NCBI GenBank assembly: GCA_011799875.1
Contig: CM022302.1
Location: 377,326,569-377,390,568, forward strand
Direction of reading: 5' to 3'
From: Thinopyrum elongatum
Taxonomy: Eukaryota; Streptophyta; Magnoliopsida; Poales; Poaceae
DNA: 64,000 bases
Part shown: positions 22,611-34,146 of the stretch, in pieces
Layout: the number at the start of each line of letters is the position of its first letter
Position numbering within the stretch: position 1 is the stretch's first letter
Notes under the pieces: model-generated
The model's input: the letters and a program-made list of their open reading frames with translations, nothing else
Database searches by the model: none
Told to the model about the DNA's origin: nothing
Made by a program: the position numbers and the translations under genes

Positions 22611-23254
22611 TGCTCAACCTATACGTGCATGCATCCTTTGTTAAGGACATGGATTGTTACCGGTATTAATCAATCTTATCTGTGATAAGCAGAACATTGA
22701 TGTTTGCAGCGGTCTTTATGAATCACAATGTATCAAACGGGCTATCAACGTATATATGAAAATTTTAAAATTCTCTTACATTATATAGTAGGCTTATCAA
22801 CCTACATGAATTAGATGACGTCACACTCAATGAACAATCATCGGTTTATGAAATGCCCGCTTCTCACCGCCCTAGCCCACCAAAAGCTCTTCTGTCATGC
22901 GCTGCCTGCATTGGGTCACTGACATGCAGGCCAGGTACCCAACGAGCCCACACGTCAGTGGAAGAACGGCGCGGTGTCGTACGTCAGAATCGAGGGCGCC
23001 GCTTGCTGCACGCCCGGCTGAACACGCCTCCTTGCCGCATTAAAACGCCTCCATGAAACCCGTGTGGAAGCCGAGAAACCCACTCCAGACACACGTCCAT
23101 TCATGACCAGGCCGGCATTAAACGCAACGCCGGCAAAGCTCCTCCCATCCGCCGTCTATTTAATCTCCTATTTAAACGAGGCCAGACGCCGGCCAAGAAT
23201 CGCACACCTCCGCCGCTCCCCTGTCTTCTCCTTCACCATTTTATCCACTCTTAC

Positions 23255-23919
23255 AATGGCTTACGAAGAGTAGTTATCCGGCATCCAAGCCGGCTGGGTG
23301 GCCCACCGAGCCCGCCGGATACGTGCTATGCAGCTCGCTGATCCAACTCCCTCCCCTCGCCCGACGGAGCCGGTTGCCGCCCCAAGCCGGCGCGTGGTTC
23401 ATCAACTGGCCGCTCTAGGCCATCTCGACGAGGAGCGGCGAGCTGCTCCATGCCGGCACGGCGGGGAGCACGGGCTTCGTCGCTGCCGTCCACGCCGCCG
23501 CCTAGTACCGCGCCTCCCGTGTCTACGACCGCGTCGCCCGTGTCTGTGGCCGAGACTCCCATGCCTGCGGCCGCGCCTTGCAAGCAAAGATAGAAGCCGG
23601 GTGCACAGAGAGCGACGAGTCGGTAGCCAGCGCCTCCGCGTCCGCCGCCATCATTGAGGAGAAGTAGAACACGGGAGGCCGCCGCCGCTTGGGTCCCATG
23701 AAGGCCACCGCTGAGGCGACGCCGGTGTACATAGTAGGTGTCTTGCCGGAGCCTTCTGTTGCGAGGACCTTCGTCGACCCCGCATGGGCTCCACAGAAGT
23801 GGAGAAGCCCCTTCAGACTCCATCTTGGGCATCAGCCAATGATGTCAGTTGAGCGGTGGGGAAGCAAGCCATCCTTTGCGCTGAAGCATATACCTTTGAG
23901 GCTCCTGGCAGTCCGGTGA
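23255..23919 (+). pseudogene. GC-rich gene relic with promoter-like upstream sequence
   Basis: Upstream there is a TATTTAA/TATTTAAAC element near 23155-23180, then a GC-rich leader and ATGGCTTACGAAGAG followed at once by TAG. Beyond the stop the frame can be followed in pieces: GWPTEPAGYVLCSS, then YDRVARVCGRDSHACGRALQ, then IIEEK (stop) GGRRRLGPMKATAEATPVY. At least three stops or frame changes interrupt it. Codon bias and peptide character suggest a once-coding gene. I do not recognise the family. Confidence 0.35.
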
Positions 23920-24534
23920 TCGTGCTGCCGTACATGAGGAAGACAAATGGATCCGCGGGCGACCATTTAGGCTAGGTATTATTGGAAGTATTATTATACA
24001 TGTGCTGTTCAGGAGTAGCACCGCTTAGTTGATTTGAATGTAATGAAATCCGTCATGTTTATATGAAAATCCGGTATTTTATATGAAATATCGCCGTGTT
24101 TGCATGAATTTCGTCCGGTTGGTTGAGTTGCTGTCAGAATGTGTGCGGCTACGGTTGGATGGCGTAATTTGCAGGTCACCGGTCGGTCTGCGGCCGGCTT
24201 GGGCGGCGAGGTGGGACAAAAAAAGCACAGCTCGTGCGAGCTCGTCTCCAACGCACGCGCTGGAGGATGCATGAGCACCCGAGCTGTTCCTCGTTCATCG
24301 GTGGCAAAGGCATGGGTGGACAAAAGGGTCGCCAACATTTTGGCTACCCCGGGCAAGATCCAAACAGCCCCTTCCAGCCCCACCCCTCCCAGCACATTCA
24401 AATCCCTCGTTCGCCGTGAAATTTTGCCATGTGTTGTTTTCATGGATATTTTGCTGTGTGAAAACAAATTTAAATATGAACGAATAATCGGTGTCCGCGG
24501 TCTTCTGCCGGGACACAGTTGGATGGCCTCATAG

Positions 24535-25020
24535 TAGTAGTAGTAGTAGTGTACTAGAGTACTAGTACTACTAGATAGTTAGTGTTTACTACTGTATCAT
24601 GTAAGTACGTACTAATTGCAACGCATGCATGTGTTAGCAGTATAATGACCACGTACGAATTTGATGGTATGATTTGTGTAGGTTGGATGTCATATTATTG
24701 CTCTAACATGTGGTCAAAGTTAGCCTCCAAAACACATTTTAGACCCTATGGATTGAGGGAGTACATGCATTGCTGAGGTTTCTCTTAATCCTTGCATGCA
24801 ACATTTTTATTGAAGCTTGAAATGTGAACATGTGAATGGGAGGGACTACTACAACCCTTCCAAAAGAACTGTAGTACTAATGGTGTCGTACTCCCTCCGT
24901 TCACCATCTCACATGCTCAGTACTTTTGCGAACTATGGAAGTAACAAATTTATTCCACCACTCAACATATATTATGGATACATTGTGGATTTCAAATTGA
25001 GTCATATAGACTGGAAAGTA
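24535..25020. mobile_element. Stowaway-like MITE ends and a TAG/TAC microsatellite
   Basis: A (TAG)n-rich stretch lies at 24530-24590. A Stowaway-type terminus reading GGATTGAGGGAGTA lies at about 24750-24763, and an outward-facing ACTCCCTCCGTTC terminus at about 24889-24903. Neither has a clear partner end, so these are fragments. Confidence 0.5.
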
Positions 25021-25028
25021 GGCACTTA

Positions 25029-25396
25029 GGGCATCCACAATGTATGCTTTTTGTTTCCTCTAAGCCCTCTCTCTCCTCTTAGAGGCAGGCCTCTATACAT
25101 TGCATGAACTGCCTCTAACAAAAAAATTGGCTAGCATCGCGTCTAACCTTAGAGGCTGCCTCTAACAATGTAACAATCCATCTGGTCCCACTTGTCAGCC
25201 TTAGGAAGCATAAGAAAGTACAAGAGAAATAGTACTGATTGGACAAATGTGGTGCTAATCAATACTTTTTAAATTTCTGCTAGGGCCCACCTTAGAGGCT
25301 GGTTAGTCTCTATACATTGTGGTTTTTTCATTTGATAAGAGGCAAACAATGTGGGGCCTACCTTAGAGGCAAGGCTCTATACACTGAAGATGCTCT
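25029..25396. mobile_element. MITE with imperfect terminal repeats
   Basis: The left end GGGCATCCACAATGTAT and the right end (reverse complement AGAGCATCTTCAGTGTAT) are imperfect inverted repeats. Internal TTAGAGGC words occur in both orientations. The boundary and target duplication are uncertain. Confidence 0.55.
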
Positions 25397-25584
25397 GTAG
25401 TACTACTTTTGATGTGTCCCGTCAACTCGCAGAACAAGGAGAAGCTTGCTTAGTACGCCCTCTCCCCCGCCCACGGGTGCGTTGGCTCGCAGAGTCGCAA
25501 GACGAGGAGAAGCTTGCTTACTACGCCTATGCCCGCTCCCTCGCCCACGCGCGCGGTGGCTCGCAGGACGAGGAGAAAATTTTA

Positions 25585-25690
25585 CTACTCCCTCCGTTAG
25601 ATATATACTGCCCTATCTTGGTTAGAGAGATTATCATATTGTTTGAAATATACTATGTCTTTTAGTAGTAGGAGTAGTACAGTGGTAGGA
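25585..25690. mobile_element. Stowaway-like MITE fragment
   Basis: It begins ACTCCCTCCGTTAGATATA and continues with AT-rich sequence. The matching right terminus is not found. Confidence 0.4.
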
Positions 25691-25703
25691 GTAGTACTAC
25701 TTA

Positions 25704-26038
25704 GAGCAAAGCTAATAGAATAGCCTGCTGCCGGCTCTATACTAGTGCCAGGTCAGCCATGTAGCTAACGCATATAATAAATGGGCTGTAGGTTAGCTAT
25801 TGCCTTTAATGCTTGCATGGAGAGAGAGGTAAGGAAATACACAGTGATTGGCTGGCTGCATGCTCTGCCCTGGTTGCCAGCTGCATGCTCGCTCAAATGC
25901 ATCGGAGCTTGTGTTAACGCCCGACGATAGATGAAGTGCCAGCTCTATTCTCTCTCCCGCTTTCTCTCTCCTCCAAATAAGATTTTGCTGATGTGGAACA
26001 CCTTATAGCCAGCTGATTAGGACCTATTATACTTGCTC
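25704..26038. mobile_element. Tourist-like MITE, TSD TTA
   Basis: The left end GAGCAAAGCTAATAG and the right end (reverse complement GAGCAAGTATAATAG) form inverted repeats. TTA flanks both sides (25701-25703, 26039-26041). The 335-bp size and the TTA duplication fit the PIF/Harbinger-derived Tourist class. Confidence 0.75.
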
Positions 26039-26450
26039 TTATAGCAATTTCCTTGGAGTCCGTGCTGCAGCAAGCTACACTAGGCTATGTACTCCGTAAA
26101 ATCAGATTTTCCCAAAACTAAGTCGCTCAACCTTTATTCGCTTGTTTCCCTTCCTGCCTCGTTGCCTCGAACTGACTATGCCAAACTCCCCTGCCTGCCG
26201 CGCGGGAAAAGACCCGCCCTCGCCTTTTTTAGTCCGGGTTTGTATCGATGGATCGCGCGAAGCAGCAAAAACCAAGCCGTGTCTTGTACTCCTTCGTCGT
26301 ACTAAAAGAGTGGAGACGCTCGCTTTCATGAATGTTGTACTTCCTCTCTCCGACATGTGGGACATATAGCAACCGGGTCGACATGTCATGCACCAAATAA
26401 CAGTGCAGAACAGCAGGGGGACGCACCCCAGTAGTAGTAATGAGCAATGA

Positions 26451-26590
26451 GACGTCAAATCACAAAGCCGCACCTTTCCCTCAAACGGATGAAGCAACCA
26501 TTATTTCACACTTCGCTGAATCCGCTTCTCCATCATCTCCTTCAAGAAAACCACGTATTGCTTCTGCCATTGTTCTGCCTCAAGAGGGAC
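26451..26590 (+). pseudogene. Copy of the 5' region of the minus-strand gene at 33.4 kb
   Basis: This stretch, on the plus strand, matches the reverse complement of about 33405-33545. Shared words include GATGAAGCAACCAT/GACGAAGCAACCAT, ATTTCAC, TTCAAGAAA and CTTCTGCCAT-like blocks. Both translate to a similar peptide (DEATIIS, then RKP, then ASAIVL). No downstream exon follows here. Confidence 0.5.
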
Positions 26591-26788
26591 GTGCATTGCC
26601 TTGGTACATCATGACACGTGGGACCGCATCACAGGCCATGCTCCCCCGCCCACCGCTCGGTAAAATCACCTCATTTTTACTAATCTGGATACTACTAGTA
26701 TCTTTTTAGATCAATAAATATAGTCGGGATTCCCCAAGGAGCAAAACCAAGTGGTAGGCTGCTCCTGTCGCGTTGGCATAGCAACTCA

Positions 26789-27053
26789 GGCTAGTCATAG
26801 TGGGGAGTAACTTAGACTAGTGTCATGCATATGACACTAGTCTGTGTTACTACCTTCATAGTGCAAAGTAACATACAAGTAGTATCATAGATGATTGCAT
26901 TTATTACATTATAGACTCATTTTGCTTTCGGTTGCGTTATGTTATAGTAACATATTATGTTACTCCAAACACCTCTCTCCTCATTAATTATATGCCACAT
27001 AAGCAAACTTGTCTTGGAATGCGCTATGTTACTTACTCCCACTATGACCAGCC
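26789..27053. mobile_element. MITE with GGCTAGTCATAGTGGG-type ends, TSD TCA
   Basis: The terminal inverted repeats are GGCTAGTCATAGTGGG (left) and GGCTGGTCATAGTGGG (reverse complement of the right end). TCA flanks both sides (26786-26788, 27054-27056). It is 265 bp and non-coding. It includes an internal palindrome-like TAGTGTCATGCATATGACACTA. Confidence 0.7.
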
Positions 27054-27225
27054 TCAGTAGGGTCAGTCCGCACATGAAATGGCGACACACTTACAGGACC
27101 CCTTTGGCCGACATATGGCTCATCCACCGTCTTGTTCCACGTGCGATGCACCAAATTACAGTTCGGAGCAGCGGTTGGACTAGGCACCCTGGTCGTAGCG
27201 CCACAGTAGTAGTAAATGAGTGATG

Positions 27226-27430
27226 AGGGATCAAATCACAAAGCCCCACCTTTCCCGCATTAAGCTGGACGGACGAAGCAACCATCATTTCACTCTAGGG
27301 CGCAAGAGCATATAAAGAAAAAAGAAAACCAATGATGCGTGCGGCAGCTACCTAGGGCGCCCTAGGGTAGGAGCCTCCACTACAAATCCGCTTCTCCCTT
27401 GTCCTCTTGAAGAAAACCAATGATGCGTGC
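27226..27430 (+). pseudogene. Second, partial copy of the 33.4-kb gene 5' region
   Basis: GACGGACGAAGCAACCATCA matches the 33.5-kb locus exactly. The similarity resumes after a short interruption with an AATCCGCTTCTCCC block and AAGAAAACC. It is shorter than the 26.45-kb copy and has no splice donor. Confidence 0.45.
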
Positions 27431-27527
27431 GGCGGGTAGGGTTTGTAGGAGTACTACGGCATGCGGGGCCACGCCGTAGTAAACGGGAGAGGGATTGAGT
27501 TCGAGTCGATGCCTTAAGGCTATCCTC

Positions 27528-27825
27528 CAATGCATTGGTGCTTACATGAGGTGCTAAGCACATTAAAAACTTTAGCAACTAAAGCCCTCAATGCATAGGT
27601 GCTTAACTTGTTGGTGCTGAGCATCCTTCATTTAATTATTTTGCAACTAAAGTTCTTCATGCATTTGTGGGCTTCTTCCATTTAAGTGTTTTGCCTAGGT
27701 TCTCACGCTTGGCATTGTTTCTTCCTGGGGTCACCAGACTTATCTCTCTCCTCTTAATTACCTTGCCACATCAGAGTTTTGCCTACATGGCAGCCTTAGC
27801 ACCTGTACAAGGTGGAGCATTGGGA
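27528..27825. mobile_element. Probable MITE with CCTCCAATGC-like ends
   Basis: The left end near 27530 (CCTCCAATGCATTGGTGCTTA) and the right end (reverse complement CCTCCCAATGCTCCACC) are imperfect inverted repeats. GGTGCTTA/GGTGCTAA words repeat inside. No certain TSD. Confidence 0.45.
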
Positions 27826-28380
27826 GGTGCAGGTGGGCCGCTCGGTTTTACGAGAACGAGGCAGCATTTTGGGTTTGGGGAGCAGTGGAGATATACGTAC
27901 AAAAAATTGTGGACGTAGGTCGACCGAAAGGCAATGATGCATGGGTCCCGCATTTTGATATACCCGCGGCCGCGTGAAATTTGGTACTCAAAATAATGCA
28001 TGAAAGTTCCTCCAAAAACATCTATAACTAATGGGAAGTGAATGTATGCTTAAAATGAAAATGTAATACAAAGAGAAAAATGAATTGCAGTTAAAAGAAT
28101 GACATTTCTAACAAAAATGTGAATGTGAACTACATATGTGTGCACGTGACCAACACATACATTGTCAATACAAAATCTAATGCAAGAAATAACTTATGAG
28201 TAACATGCACGAATTGATGATGTGGTGCTTGCATGCATAGAGTACAAAAGCAGTACGTGTGATTTATGACTTGCATGCATGACGTGTTCATGTGCCATAG
28301 TTGCATGTCCACGAAAAAATCTAGTGGGTTGTACTAGCAATTTAGGAATAGAAGATGTATATATGGAAGTTGCAGGGAAA

Positions 28381-28560
28381 GAGATGACATCTATCTCAAT
28401 TCCTATGAGTAGGGATTGGAAAAGAGATGTCATTTGGTTCACATCATAGGAACTTTTCTATTGAATCTAGAGATGACATGTATCTCAATTCCTATGAGGA
28501 GGGATTGGAAAAGAGATGTCATTTGGTTCACATCATAGGAACTTTTCTATTGAATCTATG
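28381..28560. repeat. 90-bp tandem duplication
   Basis: 28381-28470 and 28471-28560 are nearly identical (both contain GGGATTGGAAAAGAGATGTC and end TTCTATTGAATCTA). Only a few substitutions separate them, so the duplication is recent. Confidence 0.85.
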
Positions 28561-29732
28561 CTAATGTTTATTTTCCTTTGAAATTGTGGGAGTATAGGAA
28601 TCCATTCATATGAACCAAGTGGCTCTAAAGCTATAAAAATGATAGCATGTATATTTTCCTTTGAAATGTGGAGTATATGAATCTATTCCTATGAACCAAT
28701 TGGCTCTAAAGGAAATAATCCTATAAAAATCATATCATATATAGTTCCTATGATATTCCTCCACACCAAAGGATGGTTGAAAATGCTGCAGGTGATATGA
28801 CAGTCTTTCTTTGTACACTCCTCCCCCATCTTTATAGTTACCTCTCAAAGATGAATGAAATGATACATACTGGGTATTCTATATGTGCATTTTGGTATAC
28901 GAAAACTCGGTAAGAGTTTGCGAGGTTTGAATTTTCAATAAAGCTATATGCACTACATTTTGGAACGGAGGGAGGAGCATACGACAGTTGCTAACACTCA
29001 CGTGGAAGATTTGTGTGTCAGAGGAGTGGCTATTCTGTTAAATGCCATGGCAAAACTGACACTGTCGGATGCCGATCTAACGGTTCTTATGGCGTTTGTC
29101 AGGAAATGGCTTGTGGCGAACGTTTGTCAGATATGATTTATGGACACATGCATTGCATTGATACGTGCCCCCTCTCTCTCACGCACACACGGACCCTCAC
29201 GAGTCATGACTCTCCCGAGTCCTCTCGCACCCATCGTCTATCTGTAGGCAGACGTCACGCACATATGTGCTCTTCACACCCTACCCTCAGAACTTCTAAA
29301 AAATAAAAGACGTCGTGCACCTTTTATTTTAACTCACACGTCACACACTTATACTATTACTCTTGTCGCGAACATTCTCTGGGCGTAGTATATTGTACTC
29401 TCACGAAGAGAAGCGGTGCACGCACGCACTAGTTCTCTCACACCCACTCGCGGGTACACGTAGGAGCGCATTTTTTTGAAGCTAGGAGCGCATTTTTTTA
29501 CAAAGAGGCATCCCAATTGACATTTTGACTAGTCTAGTTTTCAACTTGATGGAGGGTCGGGTACCGCACATGAATGATGCAGTACGTAGTGCGTCCTGGA
29601 CGCGGTGATTTGACAGTGTGACCTAGAAGCGGTGGCACATTATTGATCAAGTTTTATTTTTACTTGAACTTTAAATGAAAATAGTGGTTTGCACGTATTC
29701 AATTTAATAACGGCTACTACAACAAAATCACT

Positions 29733-30440
29733 CCACTATATATATAAGCAGGAGCCTCGGCGCTTGCTTTACTAGGGTTCCTCTCTTTCACTCTCTCATG
29801 CTCTCCAGATCTAAGCAAGACATAGGTGGCCACACTCTCTCTCTGCTCACGGCTGGTCACAAATCCGGCCGGACCACCTCGGCCGGGGCAGGGGTGTAGA
29901 TTCATCGTTCACGCGGTCGTCGGCGGCAAGGGAGGAGACCAATAGTTGCCCGTGTGTCCCGATCGGTGGCTGTGTCGTTCTCTTCGAGACAGCGCCGACT
30001 CAGGAGGGCCTCTGACCCCTTCTTCCTCCCTGCGGTATTGTGGCCAAGATGTGGCCTCCCGACGCCGTCTTTGCCACATCCCGACGACCCTCAGGTATAT
30101 ATTCCTTCAAAACCTGCCTTGCTCTACTGCCCCAGCTCCCCACGTGGCTGCGTGTGGATCTTTTTCTACTTTCGTCTGCTGTTCCAAAGCCACCTAGACT
30201 TTTACTATTATTAGAGGTAAAGCTAGTTCATACGGTCAAATCTAAGAGTTGGTTCAAACAGGGAAAAAAGTGGGGAAGCTATAGCATGAATCTAGGACTT
30301 GGTTCTAAGAGGAAACAGGGGAAAGTAGTAGATACTGGCTTCCCAACCAGTCTCTTGGTTGAAAAGGCGAAGAAAGCGGGGTGGATGGCGAAGGGTGGGG
30401 GGAAGTGGACCTGTCCCTTGTCGAAAAAGGAAAGAAAGTG
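29733..30440 (+). promoter_or_regulatory. Core-promoter-like sequence and possible first exon
   Basis: A TATATATATAAG box near 29733-29745 is followed about 30 bases later by a CT-rich leader and then a GC-rich segment with a possible donor (CTCAG|GTATAT near 30091). Frames at 29946-30441 are open but show no domain I recognise. A transcribed but perhaps non-coding unit is possible. From 28960 to 29730 I see only a Stowaway-like end (GGAACGGAGGGAGGAG near 28961) and simple sequence. Confidence 0.25.
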
Positions 30441-30654
30441 AGGGGTGTTGGGGGACAACGCAAATGAGAATGAGCAGGTCTAGATTTCCTGTGCTCACAT
30501 AGGAAAATGTCGCTGAGGAGATAAAAAATGGGACAACTGCAGACATGCTGCCTAAATGTTTGCCGCTCTTGGCAACCACATCTGCCTCACTACTTTATGC
30601 CCCTGCTGTCCCTACGCCCATATCGCTACCGTTAATGTAAAATCACATGAAGCA

Positions 30655-30790
30655 TGAAGCAATGCCACCTAATGTCACTATTAAGTAATTGTCTAGTGCC
30701 GTCGATAAATTGAAGCAATGCCACCTAATGTCACTATTAAGTAATGGTCTAGTGCCGTCGATAAATTGAAGCAATGCCACCACCATTTTA
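30655..30790. repeat. 57-bp tandem repeat, two and a half copies
   Basis: The unit starts GAAGCAATGCCACCTAATGT and ends GTCGATAAATT. Copies lie at about 30655-30711 and 30712-30768, with a partial third. Confidence 0.85.
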
Positions 30791-32390
30791 TGAAGTGCTT
30801 CTGTCTTGCTTTATTTCCCATGAATTGTGCTTTTGCAGTTACACTTAAATCTCACACCGCTAACATTGCTTCATCCCAGTTGAATTGCACAAATTTGATT
30901 GCCCATTTACTGACCATGTGCTACTATCATGACAGTAATACTAATGCTATTATTCTGCATGTTAATCTAGTGGCAGTGTTGATGTGATGTGATGCTACTT
31001 CTTACTTAATGGCACTTTCATACTGTCAATGTAGTGCCAATTATAACACAATAGATGCTGCTGTTAACCATATACCACTGCAAATAACTGTCACTGTTTA
31101 AATAACCATATTTCATATTTGCGTAAACAGGGATGTCTGTCTCCATATCGTTTCTATCTGTGCAATCAAAAGTACACACCTCAGTTTTAGTAGAACTGCA
31201 CAAAATGAGATGGCTATTCCTAGCTGCCGTCGTCTAACCACCCGTATTCCAAGTATTCCTACATTGGTAGTAACTAGGTAGAATGACCAATGCAATCTAA
31301 AAGAAGCTGATTCGTACGTTTTACTTCCTGATTGCAGTGCAGGAACGAGCGAAAACAACTGCATCCTAGTCGGGAATGCACTTTCTCCCAGTTCAAGGAT
31401 GGACATAGGACTAGCTGGCACGGCTGCACGGAGGTTTTTGGGACAGGTGCGCGGACAAGAGGCATTGTGGTCTGCTTATTTCTGCAAATAGCGGTGCTTA
31501 AATTTAGTGGAACTGCACAAGAAGTTCAGATGGTCAGTACACTACATGGTTCAGTTCAGCATTCCAACTGAGAACACAATTATAATTGGTTATTCTGGAA
31601 TGAGAGAACCTAACCCTGGATGGTGGCAACAAGAAAAGCCAGAGTGAACTCCAGGAAATTAAAGCCTGCCTAGGGAGGCCCTTTGCTCAGAGAAGCCTTG
31701 CTTGATTTTTCCTGATTTGTAAACCATCTCACAACTTTGTCTTTTGCTATGAACTAGTAAATGTTTGTTATGTTCTGTGAATCATTGAGATGTATAAAAT
31801 TGCTTAACTTATGCTTTTCAAGTATTTTATATTTTATGAAGCCGAGTTTAATGTGAATGTTCCACATGAACGCTGGACTAGCGTGTGAACGTTTGGAATT
31901 TACATTGTGGCCTTAGTTAACTGCATGAACAACTGTAACAAGATACGTAGTTGCTTATATGTCAGACAACAGATTATTGATTGTTAGCTGGTCGATAGCC
32001 GACTTTTCTAATGTTGAAGCGAGCTGAGCCAATGTGCCATGTTTTGTACAACTACTTACAAGTGGGGTAGCACCAACAGTGTTTACAAGTACTTAACCAG
32101 CCTTACGTACCCTATGTATACATCGGCGCACAGTTCTCGAACAAGTACTCTATTTCATCAAACACACACTACTCGTATGATAAACCATGACAACTTATGC
32201 CTTACCATGCCATATTACATGAAAAAACTAGTGAGGACGCATCTGTTTCGGCAAAAATTAGGATGGTTCTCACATGATTCATGGGCACACAAAAGTAGCA
32301 GTAGTTCCCATAGACGGATTCAAACAGAGTACTAGCCCCAGAGGGCTCGATAATAGGCAAGGTTCGGATAATTAGACACAATCCAAACTA
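30790..32390. other. No gene or element recognised
   Basis: AT-rich intergenic sequence. Short frames (for example 31332-31571) lack domain character or codon bias. Confidence 0.5.
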
Positions 32391-32430
32391 CTTTTAAACA
32401 CTAGCTGGGGCAACTATTTCATGCCTCGAT

Positions 32431-32780
32431 CTAATTTGGGATGGACACAAGACGGACCTTGCCATGAACATCATCGAGGACGTCCGGCAGCAGCTCAATC
32501 TTGTGAACCTTCCTGAAGATAACCTTGTGGCCTTGCCACTCATAAACTTGTTTGTGGAGGCATGCCATGTCATCTTCCTGCATAAGCTTGACAAGAACAG
32601 TATGCCTCACAAACGAAGGAGTAGCTTTGAACTTCTTGTGCTTCAGTACACCCTGGACAACACGCCTGACAACAGTGAGGCTGGAATACATCTCGACTTT
32701 GGTATAAGTGCAAATGGCTTCCAGGATCCAACAGCCTAAGAACTTTGTTTTCCCAGTGTGTATATTCAGGTCATCCGCCT
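32431..32780 (-). CDS. Downstream exon of an unrecognised minus-strand gene
   Basis: An open frame follows a possible acceptor (CTAAG|AGGCGG at 32781/32780) and ends in TAG at 32431-32433. It encodes about 116 residues: DLNIHTGKTKFLGCWILEAI, then YTKVEMYSSLTVVRRVVQGV, a basic KHKKFKATPSF, then VYEWQGHKVIFRKVHKIELL and DVLDDVHGKV. The composition is that of a folded, slightly basic protein, not of repeat DNA. I do not recognise the family. If splicing does not extend it, the first ATG at 32689-32691 would give 86 residues. Confidence 0.4.
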
Positions 32781-33023
32781 CTTAGCGAGTGACATGTACA
32801 ACCACACAATCCTTGTTTGCATCACGGCTCTAATTGAAACAGAAACGAATTCTGAATTACTTTCCAATATAAGAAACACAAGTTATTTAAACCACTATGT
32901 AGAGTCAAAAGTATGCATGACAGGGAAGGTAGCATGGCATCGAAGCTAATAAATTTTTGCATTATTTATCACCACATACTTAGATGAAAAACCACAATCG
33001 AGATCGGCAAAGAAGAAAATCAC

Positions 33024-33261
33024 CTTGTGCAGCTCAGTGGGGGGGACACATCCTCGAAGGGGGAAAACTACTCCTGCAGGGCCACAGGGGTTGTAACCTC
33101 AAACGGGGCGTTGACCATCTCAGTAGTGGTCGTGAGCGTATCTAGGGTCGGCTCGGTGGCTGCCTCCATCTTCTTCGAGCTCCCTGTCTTGTGGGAATCA
33201 GCCTCCCGCATCTGCTCCAACATCGGCAGATCTTTGCCTGGTTCTCCTTGGTCCATCATGA
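33024..33261 (-). CDS. Upstream exon of the unrecognised minus-strand gene
   Basis: ATG ATG at 33254-33259 begins MMDQGEPGKDLPMLEQMREA, followed by a lysine/threonine-rich part and ending VTTPVALQE with TAG at 33068-33070 (63 residues). The frame reopens after the TAG (FSPFEDVSPPLSCTR) up to a donor CAAG|GTGATT at 33024/33023, which hints that the stop is a mutation. Joining to 32780 is not phase-consistent as I read it, so an exon is missing or the two belong to different transcripts. Confidence 0.35.
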
Positions 33262-33404
33262 AACTGACGAATACTAGGAGACAACTAAAAGGAAAACACA
33301 ATCGCAATGACAGTGAAACAAAAGAGAGAGTGAGGATCGGTTACTGCTTTGCAAAAGTTCTTTTTTTCTGAAAGAAAATATACCAACATCATGGATACGC
33401 TTAC

Positions 33405-33545
33405 CTTCCCTTCGTTGGGAGAGAAGAACTATGGCAGATGCGAGTGTTGGCTTTCTTGAAGATGGTGAGGGAGAAGGGGATTCAACAAAGAGTGAAATGA
33501 TGGTTGCTTCGTCCGTCAAACTTAGACTGCAGGGAGGTGGGGTTT
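33405..33545 (-). other. Probable 5' untranslated first exon of the 33.0-kb gene
   Basis: The segment ends in a strong donor (GGGAAG|GTAAGCG at 33405/33404), with an acceptor upstream of the ATG at 33259. It has an open frame but no ATG (GACGAAGCAACCATC...), so I treat it as leader. Two partial copies lie on the plus strand near 26.45 and 27.23 kb. Confidence 0.4.
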
Positions 33546-34146
33546 TATGATATGACGGCTCGTTACTGCCGCGCTACGACCGGGGTGACTCTCCGCCTGC
33601 ATACCACCTTCTAATTTGCTGGATGGCATTTGGGCCCACGCGCTGCATGGCCCGCATGTCGGTGAACCAAAGTAAAACGACATTCAGTAGAGGGAGACGT
33701 TTTGATGACCTTGGAGGAGCCAGAAGCGGTAGTGTATCCACTGTACTAGTAGTAATTGTTTTTCTGGGTAGCTGTAGAGTGTCTCCACTATACTAGTAGT
33801 AATTGTTTCTCTGGGCGCAAGACAAAACAGCCCATCCACCCTAGTAAATAATAAAATCAATTCAAAAGCCCATATATTTACTTAATGAGAGGCGCGACCC
33901 AGCACACCGCCCCCCAAAAAAACCTGGGTGCTCTTTTTCCTCCTCACTCCCAGCCACCTCACGTCAGCTCGCTCCACTCGTACCCCCAAATTCCTCACCT
34001 CACTCCTACAGAAAACCCCAGCTCCCCTTCTTCCTCGCTACTACAGAAAACCCCAGCTCCCCTTCTTCTTCACTCGCACTACAACTAGGCTCGTCATTCG
34101 TTACTCTGCTCAAATCCGTGAGCTTGACGCAACGCCCTCGAGGAAA

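Noticed and set aside
22215..22669. Cysteine-rich and histidine/threonine-rich open frames
   Set aside because: They are readings of a CACG/CATG microsatellite.
33928..34146. Upstream extension of the F-box frame
   Set aside because: Low-complexity proline/serine/threonine reading of the leader; the ATG at 34147 has the better context and starts the family-like N-terminus.
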